The notes under the pieces: generated by a model
What the model was told of the DNA's origin: nothing
Database searches by the model: none
What the model saw: the letters and a program-made list of their open reading frames with translations, nothing else
Translations under genes and position numbers: made by a program
NCBI RefSeq assembly: GCF_020382885.2
Contig: NC_058495.1
Coordinates: 23,418,127-23,482,126, forward strand
Length of the DNA: 64,000 nt
Source: Scatophagus argus
Lineage: Eukaryota; Chordata; Actinopteri; Scatophagidae
Reading direction: 5' to 3'
Shown: piece by piece, positions 49,006-61,589 of the stretch
Numbering within the stretch: position 1 is the first letter of the stretch
Layout of the letters: each line of letters begins with the position of its first letter

Positions 49006-51367
49006 CTACTTATATAACATATAAGTCTACTAACTGTAGATGATTTTTAACAAATGTGGCAAATGTTTTCTTATGATGCACACTGAGGAATACACAGCGG
49101 TTTTATTTACCACTACACTGATGTGCTAAATAAAAATAACATGAATGCAGTGCTGTGGCTGTAGTGCATACCTTGACCTTGACTGTGTTATCACAGATTG
49201 TTCCTCGGCAGCCTGGGAGGAAAAACGTAGTTTCCAAAATGCAGCCAGAGGACCCGAAGTGACTGCTGCCACTAAGCTCTGCCTGCCTCCACACGTCCAG
49301 CCACAGGGGAGACGTGTCTTTGTATGTCTTCAGGACAGTTGGTGTGTGACTGAAAGCATACATGTGCTCCACAATTTTTATAACCTTCAGTTGCGCTCAC
49401 CGAAAAAGTCCATTCACATACCTTTTCAAAGGTAAAAGCCTCAGGTGAGTCACAGCCAGTGCTGCACTTCAACCATATTCAGTGCTGGGAAGCAAAGTAA
49501 AGACTAAACAATATCTCAGATGACTCATATGGTAGCCACGACGTCACAGTGAGAAAGTATTGTCTTAAATCCCAGTGGTGGTGATGTATTTTCAGTTATT
49601 AATATTCTTATTATTCTATTCTTACATTTCTCCGTGTATATTTCTTATTTTTTACTTAAAAACTTGGTTGGTGTCATGTGGAGGAATGCGGCCATCATGA
49701 TTCCTAATTCCTCAACGTCCTGAGAAATGTTTGGTTTACCATAAAAAAAAAAAAAAAAACAGTTGAAAAAGAAGAAATCAAATCCTTTTTGATTTTTTTT
49801 CTTACAGAATTACTTGGACATTTTGGGAAGAACGCCTGCACTTTCTCTTTCGCTTAGATGACAACATTGATACCACTTGTGTCTGAACGATAAGACGGGC
49901 CTGTAGAGCTACAAACAACAGGCCCTCTGCTGGCTGACCTCATGGTGTTGACACAACTCCAGGAAGTCAGTGCACATGACAAAAAAATACTCATTTTTAT
50001 GGACAGAGCAAATTAAATATAATTTGTCAGTCTGTGAGCTTGTAGAAGTGCTGCTGGGAGAGCAGATGGCTGACATGACATTCAGCGGTGACTACACCCC
50101 TGCATGCAGTGATGTTATAGTGTGGAGCTGAAACTGAGTGTTTTCATAGCTAATCCTTCAGTTACTTCTTGTACATGTGCATTTACATATCTCAGTATTA
50201 TGGGTCAGCTAATACAAAGAGCTCGCCCGTCCAGTTATGCTCTTTTAAGTTTGCATGTTCAGCTGCGGAGTAAAATCAATATTTCAGCTCCGCCTTCTTC
50301 AGCATACCAGTGCAGACAATGGAATTAAAAGAGCATTTCTGAACACATGATTGTGCCAATCCTTTTGTGCTTGCTGGGTTTTGACTACAGTTACATTCAG
50401 TGCAGATCTCTTTTGGTCAGATTCCACGTTTGTACCAGAGGTACCCCAAAATCCCTACTGAACTGACAGTCTAATGAAAAGCAGCAGATTCTCACAATTT
50501 AAAAGGTGAAAGCAGCGATGGTTAAATGGTTGTCTAACTCTCTGTCAGTTGACAGATGTCCTGAATTGTTTTCAGTGTGTGCTGCTTTAGTTAAGGGAGC
50601 AGTGAAGGACAGTTCGTGTGTAACGTGTGTGATATGTCTCGTCATGTCTTGGTGAGTGTAACCAAGACGCCGTCTTTGTTTTGGCTGTCAGGTGTGTGAC
50701 AAGTGGTCGGGGTGGGGAAAGGTATTTCCGCTGGGAGTAGCCGTTTCCAGGGAACAAACTCACTTTTGACCTCAAAGAGAAGGTATGTGTGTGTGATGTT
50801 AGGGTGAACGGAGGACGACTGCGCTCATCCTATTAGGACTCACTTCTTTCTTGTTGCTTCAAACACAAGCGGTGAGTCAGAATCGCAAAAGGTGCAACCT
50901 GAAACCCAGTACAGCTCACTCTGGATTGTTGTGGTTTGTTATGTCACTCGATGACAAGTGCCGCAAAATGCACCAAGACTCTGCAAATATCTCAAAAACG
51001 TCCCTTGGCGATATTTGAAATGCGATCATCTTTTGTAACGAAGATTACGAAGGACTAATTTTCCAGCCCACTTAACTGACAGCGGCCGAAAAGCACCTTA
51101 CTGGCACAGTCACAGACACACATTGTGTCTCAGTGTGTGCACGCTGAAAAGGGTGGAGTCGGTGCAGTGGGACGGTTTTTCCTCACCGGAGGGGATCAGA
51201 TCTTGATCTGATGCGCCACGAAGGAATCTGAGGTTTCCAGGGAATTACGCAGCGTTATACATAATAAGTGTTAGTCGAATTTTGGTTTCACACGGAACCC
51301 ATACCAATTTGATAATCTTATTTTCATTTTGTAACATTCAGAGAATAAACCTCGTTTATGTACAGTC

Positions 51368-54300
51368 ATGGAGCGCACCTCATTGGCCCAGCCGCGCGCC
51401 CAGTGCTCGCCGAGAGCAGCGCGTAAAAGCGAGTGGCTCCGGAGCGCCCTGGCCCACCACCACTGTCCCGATCCCGGCGTGGATAACGAAATCGTCGTCC
51501 TGGCCACTGGAATAGACCAGTACTTACAGGAGGTCTTCCACCACCTGGTCTACTCCAACCGCAACGACACGATGTCTGCGGAGGATTTCAGCGCTCTGTG
51601 CGCCGTGCTGGGACTCACCGGGGCAGAAAAAGGAAAGAAGGTGATGAAAGGGAGAAGCGGAGATGGAAAGAAAGAGGAGGACGACGAGGAGTTTAGGGAT
51701 GTATGTTCCGGGCTGCCCTGCCAGCTGTCCTTTAAAGACTTCCACTCGCGCCTCTGCGGGTATTTCCGTGTGCGCAGTGCGCGTAGAGGCACCGGGGAGT
51801 GCGCCTGGCGCCTGCCCGTCACCGAGGACACGGAGCTCGTGGAGCGACAGATCAGGCTGCGGTGGCCGCGTGTCAGGCGGAGAAAATGTGTGAGTTTTGA
51901 TCTGACGAGAGATCAGAATGGACCAGTTCACAGATCGGTTAATGTTCGAGCCCAAGAAGATCGCGACTCAGGTACTGTACCGGAATGTCTCTGTTCCATG
52001 TGTTTTTCAGATGCATCCTGTGATCGTTGAGGGCTTGCAGAGTATTCCAAGCTTATTACAGGAAATTATAATATGGATGGCTATTGTTACCTTCTGACTG
52101 TATATAACTGTACGCAGTGATAATATGTGTTTTGGCTGCCAGATCTACTCATTATTTGCTGAATACAGAGCAGTAATAAATGTCCTCAGATAGTGAAGTA
52201 AGAGAGGTGCTGGGGAAGGAGGAAGTCAAGCACCACTGACTAACTTTAACCTTTTTCAGTGTTTTATCTTTAGGAACGTATAGTCTCCTTTCACAATCAT
52301 AATCACATTTCATAATCACCTTTTGCACTACCTGTTTTCTCAATCTTTCATTGCCCCTAATCTTTCATTGTTCTTCTTCAGCGGTGGAAGAAGTACTCAG
52401 ACCTTTTACTCAAGCAAATCTACTCATACAGCAATGTACAAATACACTAAATCCCGGATTCAAAATACTATTGAAACAAAAGTAAAGACATATTATCAGC
52501 CAAATGTACTAGAGGTATGAGAGTAAAAGTACTCATTCTACAGAAAAATGCCCCATGTGACTGATATGATTCTTATCATATATATAAATAATGTGATGGA
52601 GATGATACCGATGCACTAGAGCTAGTTTATAGTACTTCATTTAGGGTTTAGACCGTTTGTTCCCAACCTGGGGAACTATAACTTGAACCATAATCATACT
52701 TTTAACTATGTTATATACTGACAGGTAGTTTAATTTCTAACTGTAGGCTGCACAGATTTTATGTACTCATCTTCTGCCAGTTCTTAATTTGTAAAGTAAC
52801 TACAGTTGTCAAATACATGCCATATTTCTGAAGTACTGAAGTGGTGCTGAGGCTGAGGACATCAGTATCAGAGGACAGAGAAATGATTTGCCTTTGAGCT
52901 GCAATACTTTATAACTCTGATACTGCTGTGGTGACTTGGACTGAGGGTTAACTGAGAAAAAAAACGTGTCATAATTTACTGAAATGGGCAGTGATTGAGT
53001 TTCACTTCCAACATAAGTTCAACTGTTTCTCCTCCGCCTCTCTTCTTCTTCTCCAGATGAGGTAGCAGCTCTGAGGGAGCTGGTGGAGGACCTCCGCTCA
53101 GCGCTGCAGGGGAGCGATGCTCGCTGCCTTGCCCTCGAGGTGGCGCTCAGACGGGAGAAGAATCGCAGCCTCCCTTCCTCGTCGGGGATCAGCTCCACAG
53201 TTTCAACCCAACCCACGTCTTCCATCACCCTCATAGACGGAAAACTCGTCCCAACCCACAGAATTAAAGGACATTGCAGTGTCGCTGGAGGAGATAGTGC
53301 GAGGAGGGTGACAAGGAAACGGGACATAAGAGACCCCCTTCTGAGGGAGCTGAAGCTGATCCGCTCCTCACGTGATGGACAGCTGGAGGAGGCCATCAGA
53401 TTCAACCAACGTCTGGAGGAGGAGCTGCGGTGGGCATACCAGGAAGTGCGCAAGCTCCAGGGGGTAGAGTCTGCGCTGAGGAAGGAGAACGCTCACATCA
53501 GGTTGGAGTTTTCAAAAGTGAACTGATTGATGGCTAAATGAAAGAATGGTTAGATTTTAGAAACACGGTTCAATGATCTTGGATGATCTCCAACAGGAGG
53601 CGGGCGGAGGAGGCCAGGGAGGCTCTGAGCTTGGGACTTGAGAGAGTTCGGATGATCCAGGAGCAGGCTCAGTCTGTGCCGCAGCTGCAGTCCAGGATCA
53701 CCCAGCTGGAGACTGAACTACACCAGTACAGGTATAAACAGTGTGTGTGGTCACAAGTGAGCGAAGGAAAGTGCTCAGGCACGTTTGTGCATCCATTTAC
53801 ACATCATTTGCCTCCGTGCTCTGTTGATTTGAAATTCAGTGCAGTAAAGCCAACAGCTCAAGTTACACTCAGTCTGAACCAGAGTCCTGGATAAAGTAGA
53901 TGAGTTGGTGTTCAACAAACACCACTGCATAAGTGTTTAACAAAGACTCTCTCTCTGAACCTCCACAGTGACCAGGATGTCTTCAGATTCATTTTATCTG
54001 CATTGAAGATCAGACCTGCTCTGATGGCTGTTCATATCAGAAATGAGTCAAATGATAATGCATTATGTGAAAGGATTAGAACCTCTTTGGGTCACCTTAT
54101 ATCTACAGCATGTTACGAGCTCTTTCAGCTCACTGTTTTGGTTTCACAGCCCACAACTTTACTGTTTTGGTGCAGTCTCACTGTTCTTACGGTTTGAAAC
54201 GTACTGAAATCACTGCATCCTTCCAACACAACACCAAATGTGGAGCAGACAAAGTGAGCAACTAGCAGTTGAATCTACTGGACCACTTAGCAGATAAACA

Positions 54301-56909
54301 GTCAGATATTTCCCTCAATTTAATATTGAACTCAGCATCCAATTATGAGGATCTCATAGGGTCATAAAACAGATCTGTGCAATAATTAATCCATCCACTA
54401 ATCATAACTTGAGGGACTCTAGTGTAAATAATCTTTTTCTTTTCTGTATTGTGTACAGCTGCAGGTACTTGTTTCCTGTGTATTTATTCTTTCTGAATGC
54501 ACATCCTTCCCTTATCCTTGCATGCTTTGCGCCCTCTATATCCTGTTTGCTGCTGTATTACTGTAATTTCCCAGTTACGGGACTACTGGATGGCAGCATA
54601 TTCAAGTTACTGGATGTTTTCTACCTTTGCCTCCCTCAGATCCCGCTGCACCTGCATACCTGACCCCGCCCATCACCAAATTTACCCAACTGAAGCAGAA
54701 GACTCTTGCAGCAAGACAGGTGAGTGACTGGATAATTCATGAATTGCTGTGCAATCAGTTTTCCCTCCAGTGGTGAACAACACTTTGCATCAACCTTTGC
54801 TCCAGCTTTGCAACAGAGTTAACTTGCCGTAACAGGAACATACAAGTGAAACAAATCTTCCTTCTCTGTCGAGCCAATATGTCTGTAAGGCACACAGAAC
54901 ATTGCTCAGTAACCAGTGAATAAAAACAAAATACCAATCCACACTGGTGTGCTCGTGTAAAGTCTTAACCACGGACTCCTGTTTGCAGAGTGTCTGCAGA
55001 GAGCAGTGGAGGGCAGGGCTGCCTCTGATGAAGAGGAGGAGGACAGGGGCATAAGAGAGGAAGGACAGCACAGCCTGCTGGAGGTGAAGAAGCACATCAG
55101 CCGACTGCATGGCTGTGGCAAAGGGTTAGCTTATGTCCAACACACATACACTGTCATCATGTGCACGTTTGCCTGCTGCAAAGGTCAGATATGTCACTCT
55201 TTGTCTTTCTTCAGGTGTCAGGACCATGTGGTCCAGCAGCTTCCCTCTCAGACTCACATGCATGATAAAAACCTCATCAGCAGGGGGTGCTGCAGCTGGA
55301 AGGGACAAAACCAGGACCAGTCAGAGGGAAGCAGAGGGTCTGACCAAGAAAAGGTAGGAGAGAAACAGATGATGATAATGAGGGCCTTCCTCCTTCTGCT
55401 CATTTTAAACTCCATTGCAGACATTTTTCTTGTCAACAGAAAACATACTGGAATTGTACTATTTGCTCACGTGATTAAGTCAAACAAGGAAGGGTCAGAC
55501 TATTACGTCATAAATACTATATGGACAAAAGTATTGGGACAGCTTCTCAGGTCTCAGCTTCCACTGTTCTGTGAAGACTTTCCACAAGATTTCCGAGTGT
55601 TTCTGCGGGAGCTTTCACTCATTCATGCAGTAGAGCATTTATGAGGTCAGACACTGATGTTGGACCAAAAGGCCTGGCTCACAATCTCAAAAGTTCCAGT
55701 TCATCCCAAACTGTTACTGCAAAGCTGGAAGCATAGCATTGTCCAAAATATCTTGCTATGCTGAGGCAGTAAGAATTTCCTTCACTGGAAGTCAGGGGCC
55801 GAGCCCAACACCCTGAAAAGCAGCCCCATTAAAAGATGTGTCTGGATACTTTTGTCTATAGAGTGCATGTGTTAACATGCAAATACCTTCAGCTTACTCC
55901 CTGCATGTAAAGCCGTCCAGTGTTCCACAGAAGCTCCAGAAACACAACTTTACAATAAAAATATCTTGAAATCTTGTTACTGTTGACTCATCTGAAAACT
56001 TTTCTTTCTTTCTGTCTTTCACTTTAGTTTGTCCCTTCTCCTGTTTGCCAGAGGCCCGTGGAAGAGGAGGACAAGACAAAACAGGAGGAGAAAGAGAAGA
56101 CACGTCTGTCTTTGCTGGAGGACAAACTCACAGACGCCCTTACGTTGCTGCTGCAGCTACGCAACAAGGTTCACACACAAGACACACACTCACTGCAGTC
56201 AAACACACTCTTCACTGCCATCTAGTGTTTGTGGTATTGCAGTTACACTTGTTTATTACTCAGTATTTAGGTGTAAGAGGCAGTGGTTGCATTTTTAAGC
56301 AGCATCTGTGGAATGAATGGACTTCTAAATACTTTTGAAAGTCATAACATTTAATAGTCTAATTAAGAGCTGAGGTTTAAGGCTAATGGTTCCTTAAATT
56401 ACCTTACAAATGATTATTTGAAGCACATTTTACAGTTTATTAATGTAATGTTTCATTCAATCATTATTCATTGTATTTGTGGGATTCTTGTTATTGCTGT
56501 TTTGCTTTTTTGGCTTGTTTTTAACGAAAAAGAAACATCATAAAGTAAGAGTAAAACATCCGTCTCGTTGTAGAACGTGTCCCGCAGGGCCCTGGGGAAG
56601 ATTGTGATGGAGACTCTGGATGTATGCAGCAGGAGTGGAGATGGTGGGTCTGTTCTGCGTCTTCCACTTGTCTGCGTATTTCGTTCATTTGTTAGTGTTG
56701 CTCATGGCTGAAATTCTCTTTTGCAATTACCCCATCCAGGTCCGTCCCAGGTCCTGCAGGTGGCGGACGCCCTGTGCGTCCGGCTGTCCTCCAGGGACCT
56801 GCTCGGAGACGCAGGGGCAGATGAAGCCGGAGAGAGCAGAGAGAAACTCCTGGTTCCATCCTCAGGGTGTCAAACCAGCAGCGTCAACCCTCTGCTCATC
56901 TCCTGTTAA
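51368..56909 (+). CDS. efcc1: EF-hand and coiled-coil domain protein, EFCC1-like (9 exons)
   Basis: Function not established; the family joins a degenerate N-terminal EF-hand region to long coiled coils. Exons: 51368-51971, 53057-53501, 53597-53731, 54640-54719, 54989-55124, 55215-55353, 56028-56168, 56574-56643, 56740-56909. Junctions are GT-AG and in phase; 639 codons plus stop (human EFCC1 is about 600). Exon 1 carries NEIVVLATGIDQYLQEVFHH and an EF-hand-like SNRNDTMSAEDFSAL whose loop lacks acidic residues at key positions, so calcium binding is doubtful. Exons 2-3 are Glu/Arg/Leu-rich coiled coil (about residues 202-395), exons 5-7 acidic and coiled. Two donors are weak (gttagc after 55124, gttcac after 56168); the short Cys-containing exon 4 is the least certain. 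The start has G at -3 and +4. The name rests on remembered similarity to human EFCC1. Confidence 0.75.
55517..55867 (-). mobile_element. Internally deleted Tc1/mariner DNA transposon (copy 3)
   Basis: Terminal repeats 'tatatggacaaaagtattgg' (left) and 'gatacttttgtctatagagt' (right). The interior matches copies 1 and 2 in reverse ('gaggtcagacactgatgttg', 'accaaaaggcctggctcaca'), but the DDE segment is missing and the element is only about 350 bases. It sits in the efcc1 intron between 55353 and 56028, antisense to the gene. Confidence 0.75.
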
Positions 56910-57537
56910 ATAAGCTATTACTGCGGTAACTGATTCAGTGTATTTAAAGTTTAATTTTATTCATTTGTTTAATCTCGTTGTCATGAATTTTGTATCTATT
57001 TAATTTTCGCTAATTAAATATTGTTAATCCAAACCCTTCGTTCATCAGGTCAGAGAGCTCTGAATCTTGTGTTCAGCGTCACTGTTGAGGGTCAAGGTCA
57101 GAAGTCACAAAGGCTGCAACAGACTCAGCAGCGTCTCATGTTTGCAGATCAACTTACTGTCTTATCATTGCAATTAATTTTAATTTTAAAGAATGAAATG
57201 AAATGCCGTGATTCAGTAATGTGTCAAGCGCACTGCAGAACTTTTAACATATTATTAACCTTATGCCAAGGGCTGAAAACGTGTAGCTGTGAGGAATGCT
57301 CAGCTGTAGACGCAAAGTAAAGTTTAAGGTTTCATTCATTTTGCTGTTATAAAATGTTCTGATTAAAAAGGGATGAGTGGAAACTGGGGCCAGGCTACAG
57401 CTAAGAGACAACAACACAAACCGAGAACAGATGAGCAGACCGGCCTGATCCTGTTAGCTCACTGACACATTTACAGTTAAAAGCTGAAAAACAGAAACCA
57501 TCACATAGATGAGGAATGGTATGAAATAATATAGTCC
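56910..57537 (+). other. efcc1: Presumed 3'UTR and downstream flank of efcc1
   Basis: Downstream of the efcc1 stop at 56907-56909. An ATTAAA variant signal lies near 57013. No coding similarity is visible and the end of the transcript is not defined. Confidence 0.4.
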
Positions 57538-58820
57538 TTTATTTCCAGCAATTTACAAAGTCCTGCAGGGAGAAAACCTTCCTCCAGACTCACGGAGGGA
57601 CTAACAGAAATTCAAAAGATCTCAGTCCCTTGTAAGACTGCATGTTTTTGCATCAGTTTCTCAGAGGTGGCGGGGCTGACTGGGACAGGCGGAAGTTTGA
57701 GTCAAAGGCTTGATCTTGATGTGGACGCTGGCAGCCTGAGGATCAGTGTGGTTTCCTGTGAGTCCAGGAGCTCAACGCTTTGAAGCACTGAGGTTAACAA
57801 GGCAGCAGACTGGTGAAGGGTTTTGAAGGCCGGCTGTTTTACACACTGGAATCAAGTAACATTGTGCATTTTGTCACGTTGTTTTTTTCTGCTTTCCTGG
57901 TTCAGATTCAGCTCTTACTTGACTCCAGACTTTTCAGATGCCCGATACAACCGGCCTTGAGGTTTTCCCACCTCCAAGTCCTAATTTTTGCACAATCATG
58001 TGACCAAAAGCTTGTGACCGATGCCACCAGCCCCCCTCTGCACTGCTGCATCATATAAAGTCATTATCATATTACACATTACAATCAACTTACTGTAGAT
58101 CTTTTATTAATCAAAGCTAATTAAAGAGACGCTACTCTGTGGCAAACCTTGCTCCTGATTGGTTACTCTGACTTGAGCTTGGCTCTGACAGGTTAAGGCC
58201 ATTCTATGTCTTATAAGTATGCTCTCCCTGCGTGAGACAGGGTGTGTGCGCATATGTGTGAGGTGTGTAAAGACGGGCATTAGGCACTGCTCGCCGCTCC
58301 ACTATCGCGGCATGCACCAAAAAGCTCTACTGGCCTTTTGCAAAGAAAAAAAAAAAGCATAAAAGAGGAAGAAATGACATCAACATGGTGACAACGAAAC
58401 GGAGCCAAAATGAAATGACAAAATAAACAACCTTATATATAGAATAAATATCATATGTACAATTTGCTTTGTGTGTTTCTAAAAATAAATAGACAAAGCA
58501 TTACTTGCCCCCTTATAGAAGTATTCACAACTTTCCATTGACACAGAGGCAGAACGCCGGAACCTGCTCAGTAAAGAGAGTGGAGGATACAGTCTGAAAG
58601 TGAACAGATGGAAGGATGCAACTTTTACAACAAGTCAAACACTGTAGAAAAGAAGACACAATAAATCACTGCGGATAAACGTGTGGGTTTAAATCCAGAG
58701 GACACAGAGAGATGAACTGAGACGGTGAACAGTTAACACAATCCCTGCGGTGCCACCTGCTGTCTGTTTTGCATATTACAGTACTGTGTGGCGTGGAGAA
58801 GTTTCTTCATCTTTACAGTG

Positions 58821-58844
58821 GTTGTTTGTTTGTTTGTTTGTTTG
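58821..58844. repeat. (TTTG)n tetranucleotide repeat
   Basis: Six tandem TTTG/GTTT units in the presumed slc41a1 3'UTR. Confidence 0.85.
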
Positions 58845-61021
58845 ATGAAAGTTCATGACACAAAACAATATTCTTGAAGAGTTAAAAAGATTACAGAAAG
58901 GAATAGAAAAAAATCACAATTTTAATCAACACATTCAGTCAGGAAGAAAAAGATAAAATAATCAAGTTTTGCACATTCACACTATGTGCCCTGCACATGC
59001 ATTCTGCTGGCCCCTTGGAAACAGCACAGAAGTGTGATAAACGTGGGATAAGTCGAGTATCACATGAAAGTTTCTCCTAAGACGCTGGGCTTTACTTCTG
59101 GGCCAACGTCTGTACTTGGTACAGTCTGTTCAAATGGCTAGTGGCTTCCTTTTGCATTCTCCTCCTCCTCCTCACCTGTGAGCCTTCAAAATAAGAGTCA
59201 GCTCAGGTCAGCTGATTCTCAAAGTCTGGCAGACAGCTTGTGTATGTGTGTGTGTGTGTGTACACACTAAAGTTGAAAACTGACACGTGAGTACAATTTT
59301 GCCCTTTGATTTAACATTTTCAAAAGGTCTCCCCTCCCAGAGAGATTATTATTAGTTATTCTATCACCTTAATGTGTGACAAGTGGGGAATAAAACATGT
59401 TGTGCCAGAATTTAACTCTAAACATCTCCACAGAAACTGGAAAAAATAACTATACTGACATCTTCCTCAGTGCCCATTCACAACAACCTTCGAGGTACTG
59501 TGCCTTTCTGCTCCCCTCTGCATTTTGTTTCTCAAGATTGTACATCATTTCACTCAGTAAAGAGTTACTGGAGGGGGATTCAAGTTCTCCAAACTAACAA
59601 CACTTCCTACCTGACAGCCAGCTTGCTAGCTTTGAGAACTAAAGGCAATACAGCTCATTTAAAAGATGGATTTCTGCCATCAACTTCAACTGTCTGCAAA
59701 TCGTTCCTTTTCTGTAAGCTGTTCATACGCTGACAGAGGCGGCACAAATGAAGTGTTTAGATTTAAATTAAATGTTCTATACGCTGGTATGACCGAGACT
59801 GTCTCTGTTTTGAGACTGGACCCCTGATCAGCTCTAAGAACTAAGTTAATCTTCTGGAGAATAAATAAAAACCAAATACCTACAGTTAAATACTGGAAAA
59901 GTTTGCCACGACTTCCTGCAGCCGATGTGACATGACTTCATTAGTCTGTCTTTAATTGATGTAGGACTCCAACAGTTAAAATTGTCAAATGAAAGAGCTA
60001 CAGATATCAAACATCCTTACAAAACACCAGTAATCAGTACCTTTATCTGACGTCAGACTGCGCCAGCTGAAACCGAGCACATCCTGGCTAAAGCAACTTA
60101 ACGCACTTTCACACTCTGTGCCACAACGCCGTTCAGTCGGATGAGCGCTGCAGGTTGTCCCCAGTGCACTGCAGCATGTTGAGCCTCTTGTCACTTACTG
60201 TAAGTCTGACTCAGGTAACACAGCAACAACAACAACTAGCCTGCTCCAGTAGAGAGTTGGCAGATGGTTTCAGATGGGTGGGTGAGGGGGGGGGCTGGTG
60301 CGATTCTCACCTGGAAAGGCTCGCTGTAAAATCAGACCTCTCTAAACTCCCCCCACTGTGAGCTGCAGCAAACAGTGAAGTGTGTGTTTTTGTGAGTCAG
60401 GTGCTTGGACACATTCTTAACTGACATCTGTGCTGCCATTGTCCCACATACTGTTTCCCACTGTTTCTGCGTATTTACTCAAACAAAGAAGAATTTCCCT
60501 CAGGGTATCGCACGATGGCAGTTTTTAAGTAGATTTGGCCCAGAAAGTAGTGTAAACTCCATGGAATAAGATGGGCTAATATTGTGTGAATGAACACACA
60601 ATTCCCACTAAATGAAAAATTTAAACAGACGTTAATTAGACGCCAAGAAAATAAAAGGGAAGATCCGCTCCGGTAGTGGCTGACTGAAGTGTTTGCTGGA
60701 CTGTGGTCTGACCTCAGAGCTGATGTGACGAAATCTCGAACACAGAACTGAGGGGAAGTAAGCAGAGGAATTACAGTCCTGCTCCTGTTGAAATTCTGTT
60801 CAAATTAAGCCATCCATCGATGAGAGCAACACCAAAAGGGATCTGGTTTGTTATGTTTGTCGTCCAAAACTCCCCCACTATGTTCCCAAGGCCAAAACAG
60901 AGAGAACAGCTGGCCCTCTGCACTAAATCAGAAATGACACACTTTAAATTTGTATTTGACATAAGATTCATTGTGTTCATGACGTAGCACTTGGTGATTA
61001 AGCATTCTCAGCTTGTTTGAA

Positions 61022-61068
61022 CATATATATATATATACATAACACGCACATATATATATATATATATG
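61022..61068. repeat. (TA)n tract split by a short spacer
   Basis: Two TA runs separated by about 12 bases (acataacacgca); AT-rich and self-complementary. Confidence 0.85.
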
Positions 61069-61589
61069 TGCAAATAGTAGTACATACATACTTTTATCTT
61101 TTGCTGTTGGTTTTTTGCCGTTGGTTGTTGTTGTCTTGGTTTCAAGTGTTTGAATTTGATCCTTACAAACCGGAGGGCCAACGTCCCCATTGAAAATAAT
61201 GAGGACTGGTCCTGCGCATGATATCGATTCATATCATTCATATCATACCATGTCATTATTTGCCAACAATCATGGTGCAGAGGAGGTGCAGATATGTGTG
61301 ATTCAGTGGTTTCTAAAGGTGAAACGCAGATACTGTCCGGATTCTTGCGTTCCTGCTGTGGTGCGTCAGTGTCCTGATGTCCTGAAGATGAAACGTAACT
61401 GCTCTACAAGTGCACGACGCCATCTGTCGGAGCCCTACAGGAGATTAGCCCTTTTATTGTAGACGACGTCCACTTTATGTTCAGGCATACGGTGATAATG
61501 TTCAGTCCGTTGGTGCAAGCGTACAGAATGTGATTTGTTTTTTCGTGTTTGGTGTGTTTGTCTGTGAATGTGTGTGCCAATTCAAGCAT

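Larger units (their letters stand above)
43311..51367. other. Intergenic region between divergent etnk2 and efcc1
   Basis: About 8 kb with no exon matching a known protein. Genes that lie near ETNK2 in mammals (REN, KISS1, GOLT1A) are not recognisable here. It contains a LINE-like tail (43571-43800), a Tc1/mariner remnant (47298-47871), several CA/TG tracts, a 15-bp tandem repeat and an AT palindromic tract. The proximal ends should hold the two promoters. Confidence 0.6.
57538..61589 (-). other. slc41a1: Probable long 3'UTR of slc41a1
   Basis: No coding exon is recognised between the slc41a1 stop and this left limit. A minus-strand AATAAA (TTTATT on +, 57538-57543) is a reasonable distal polyadenylation signal, and another lies at 58103-58108. 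Mammalian SLC41A1 also has a multi-kilobase 3'UTR. The interval contains (TTTG)n at 58821-58844 and (TA)n at 61022-61068. Boundaries are inferred from motifs only. Confidence 0.4.

Noticed and set aside
49103..49435. Overlapping open frames of about 90 codons on both strands near 49.1-49.4 kb
   Set aside because: No recognisable domain, no acceptor/donor pattern, and both strands are equally open; most likely chance.
43311..51367. Search for REN, KISS1 or GOLT1A, neighbours of ETNK2 in mammals
   Set aside because: No translated segment resembles an aspartic protease, kisspeptin or a Golgi transport protein on either strand.
51524..51955. Minus-strand open frames opposite efcc1 exon 1
   Set aside because: Shadow of a GC-rich coding exon; no similarity and no splice context.
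53019..53453. Minus-strand frame rich in Ser/Arg opposite efcc1 exon 2
   Set aside because: Antisense of a Glu/Arg/Leu coiled-coil exon, which always produces such Ser/Arg-rich shadows.
55006..55644. 212-codon + strand open frame
   Set aside because: It reads through a true efcc1 exon, its donor, an intron and into a Tc1/mariner remnant. Only 54989-55124 and 55215-55353 have support as exons, and the second is in a different splice register.
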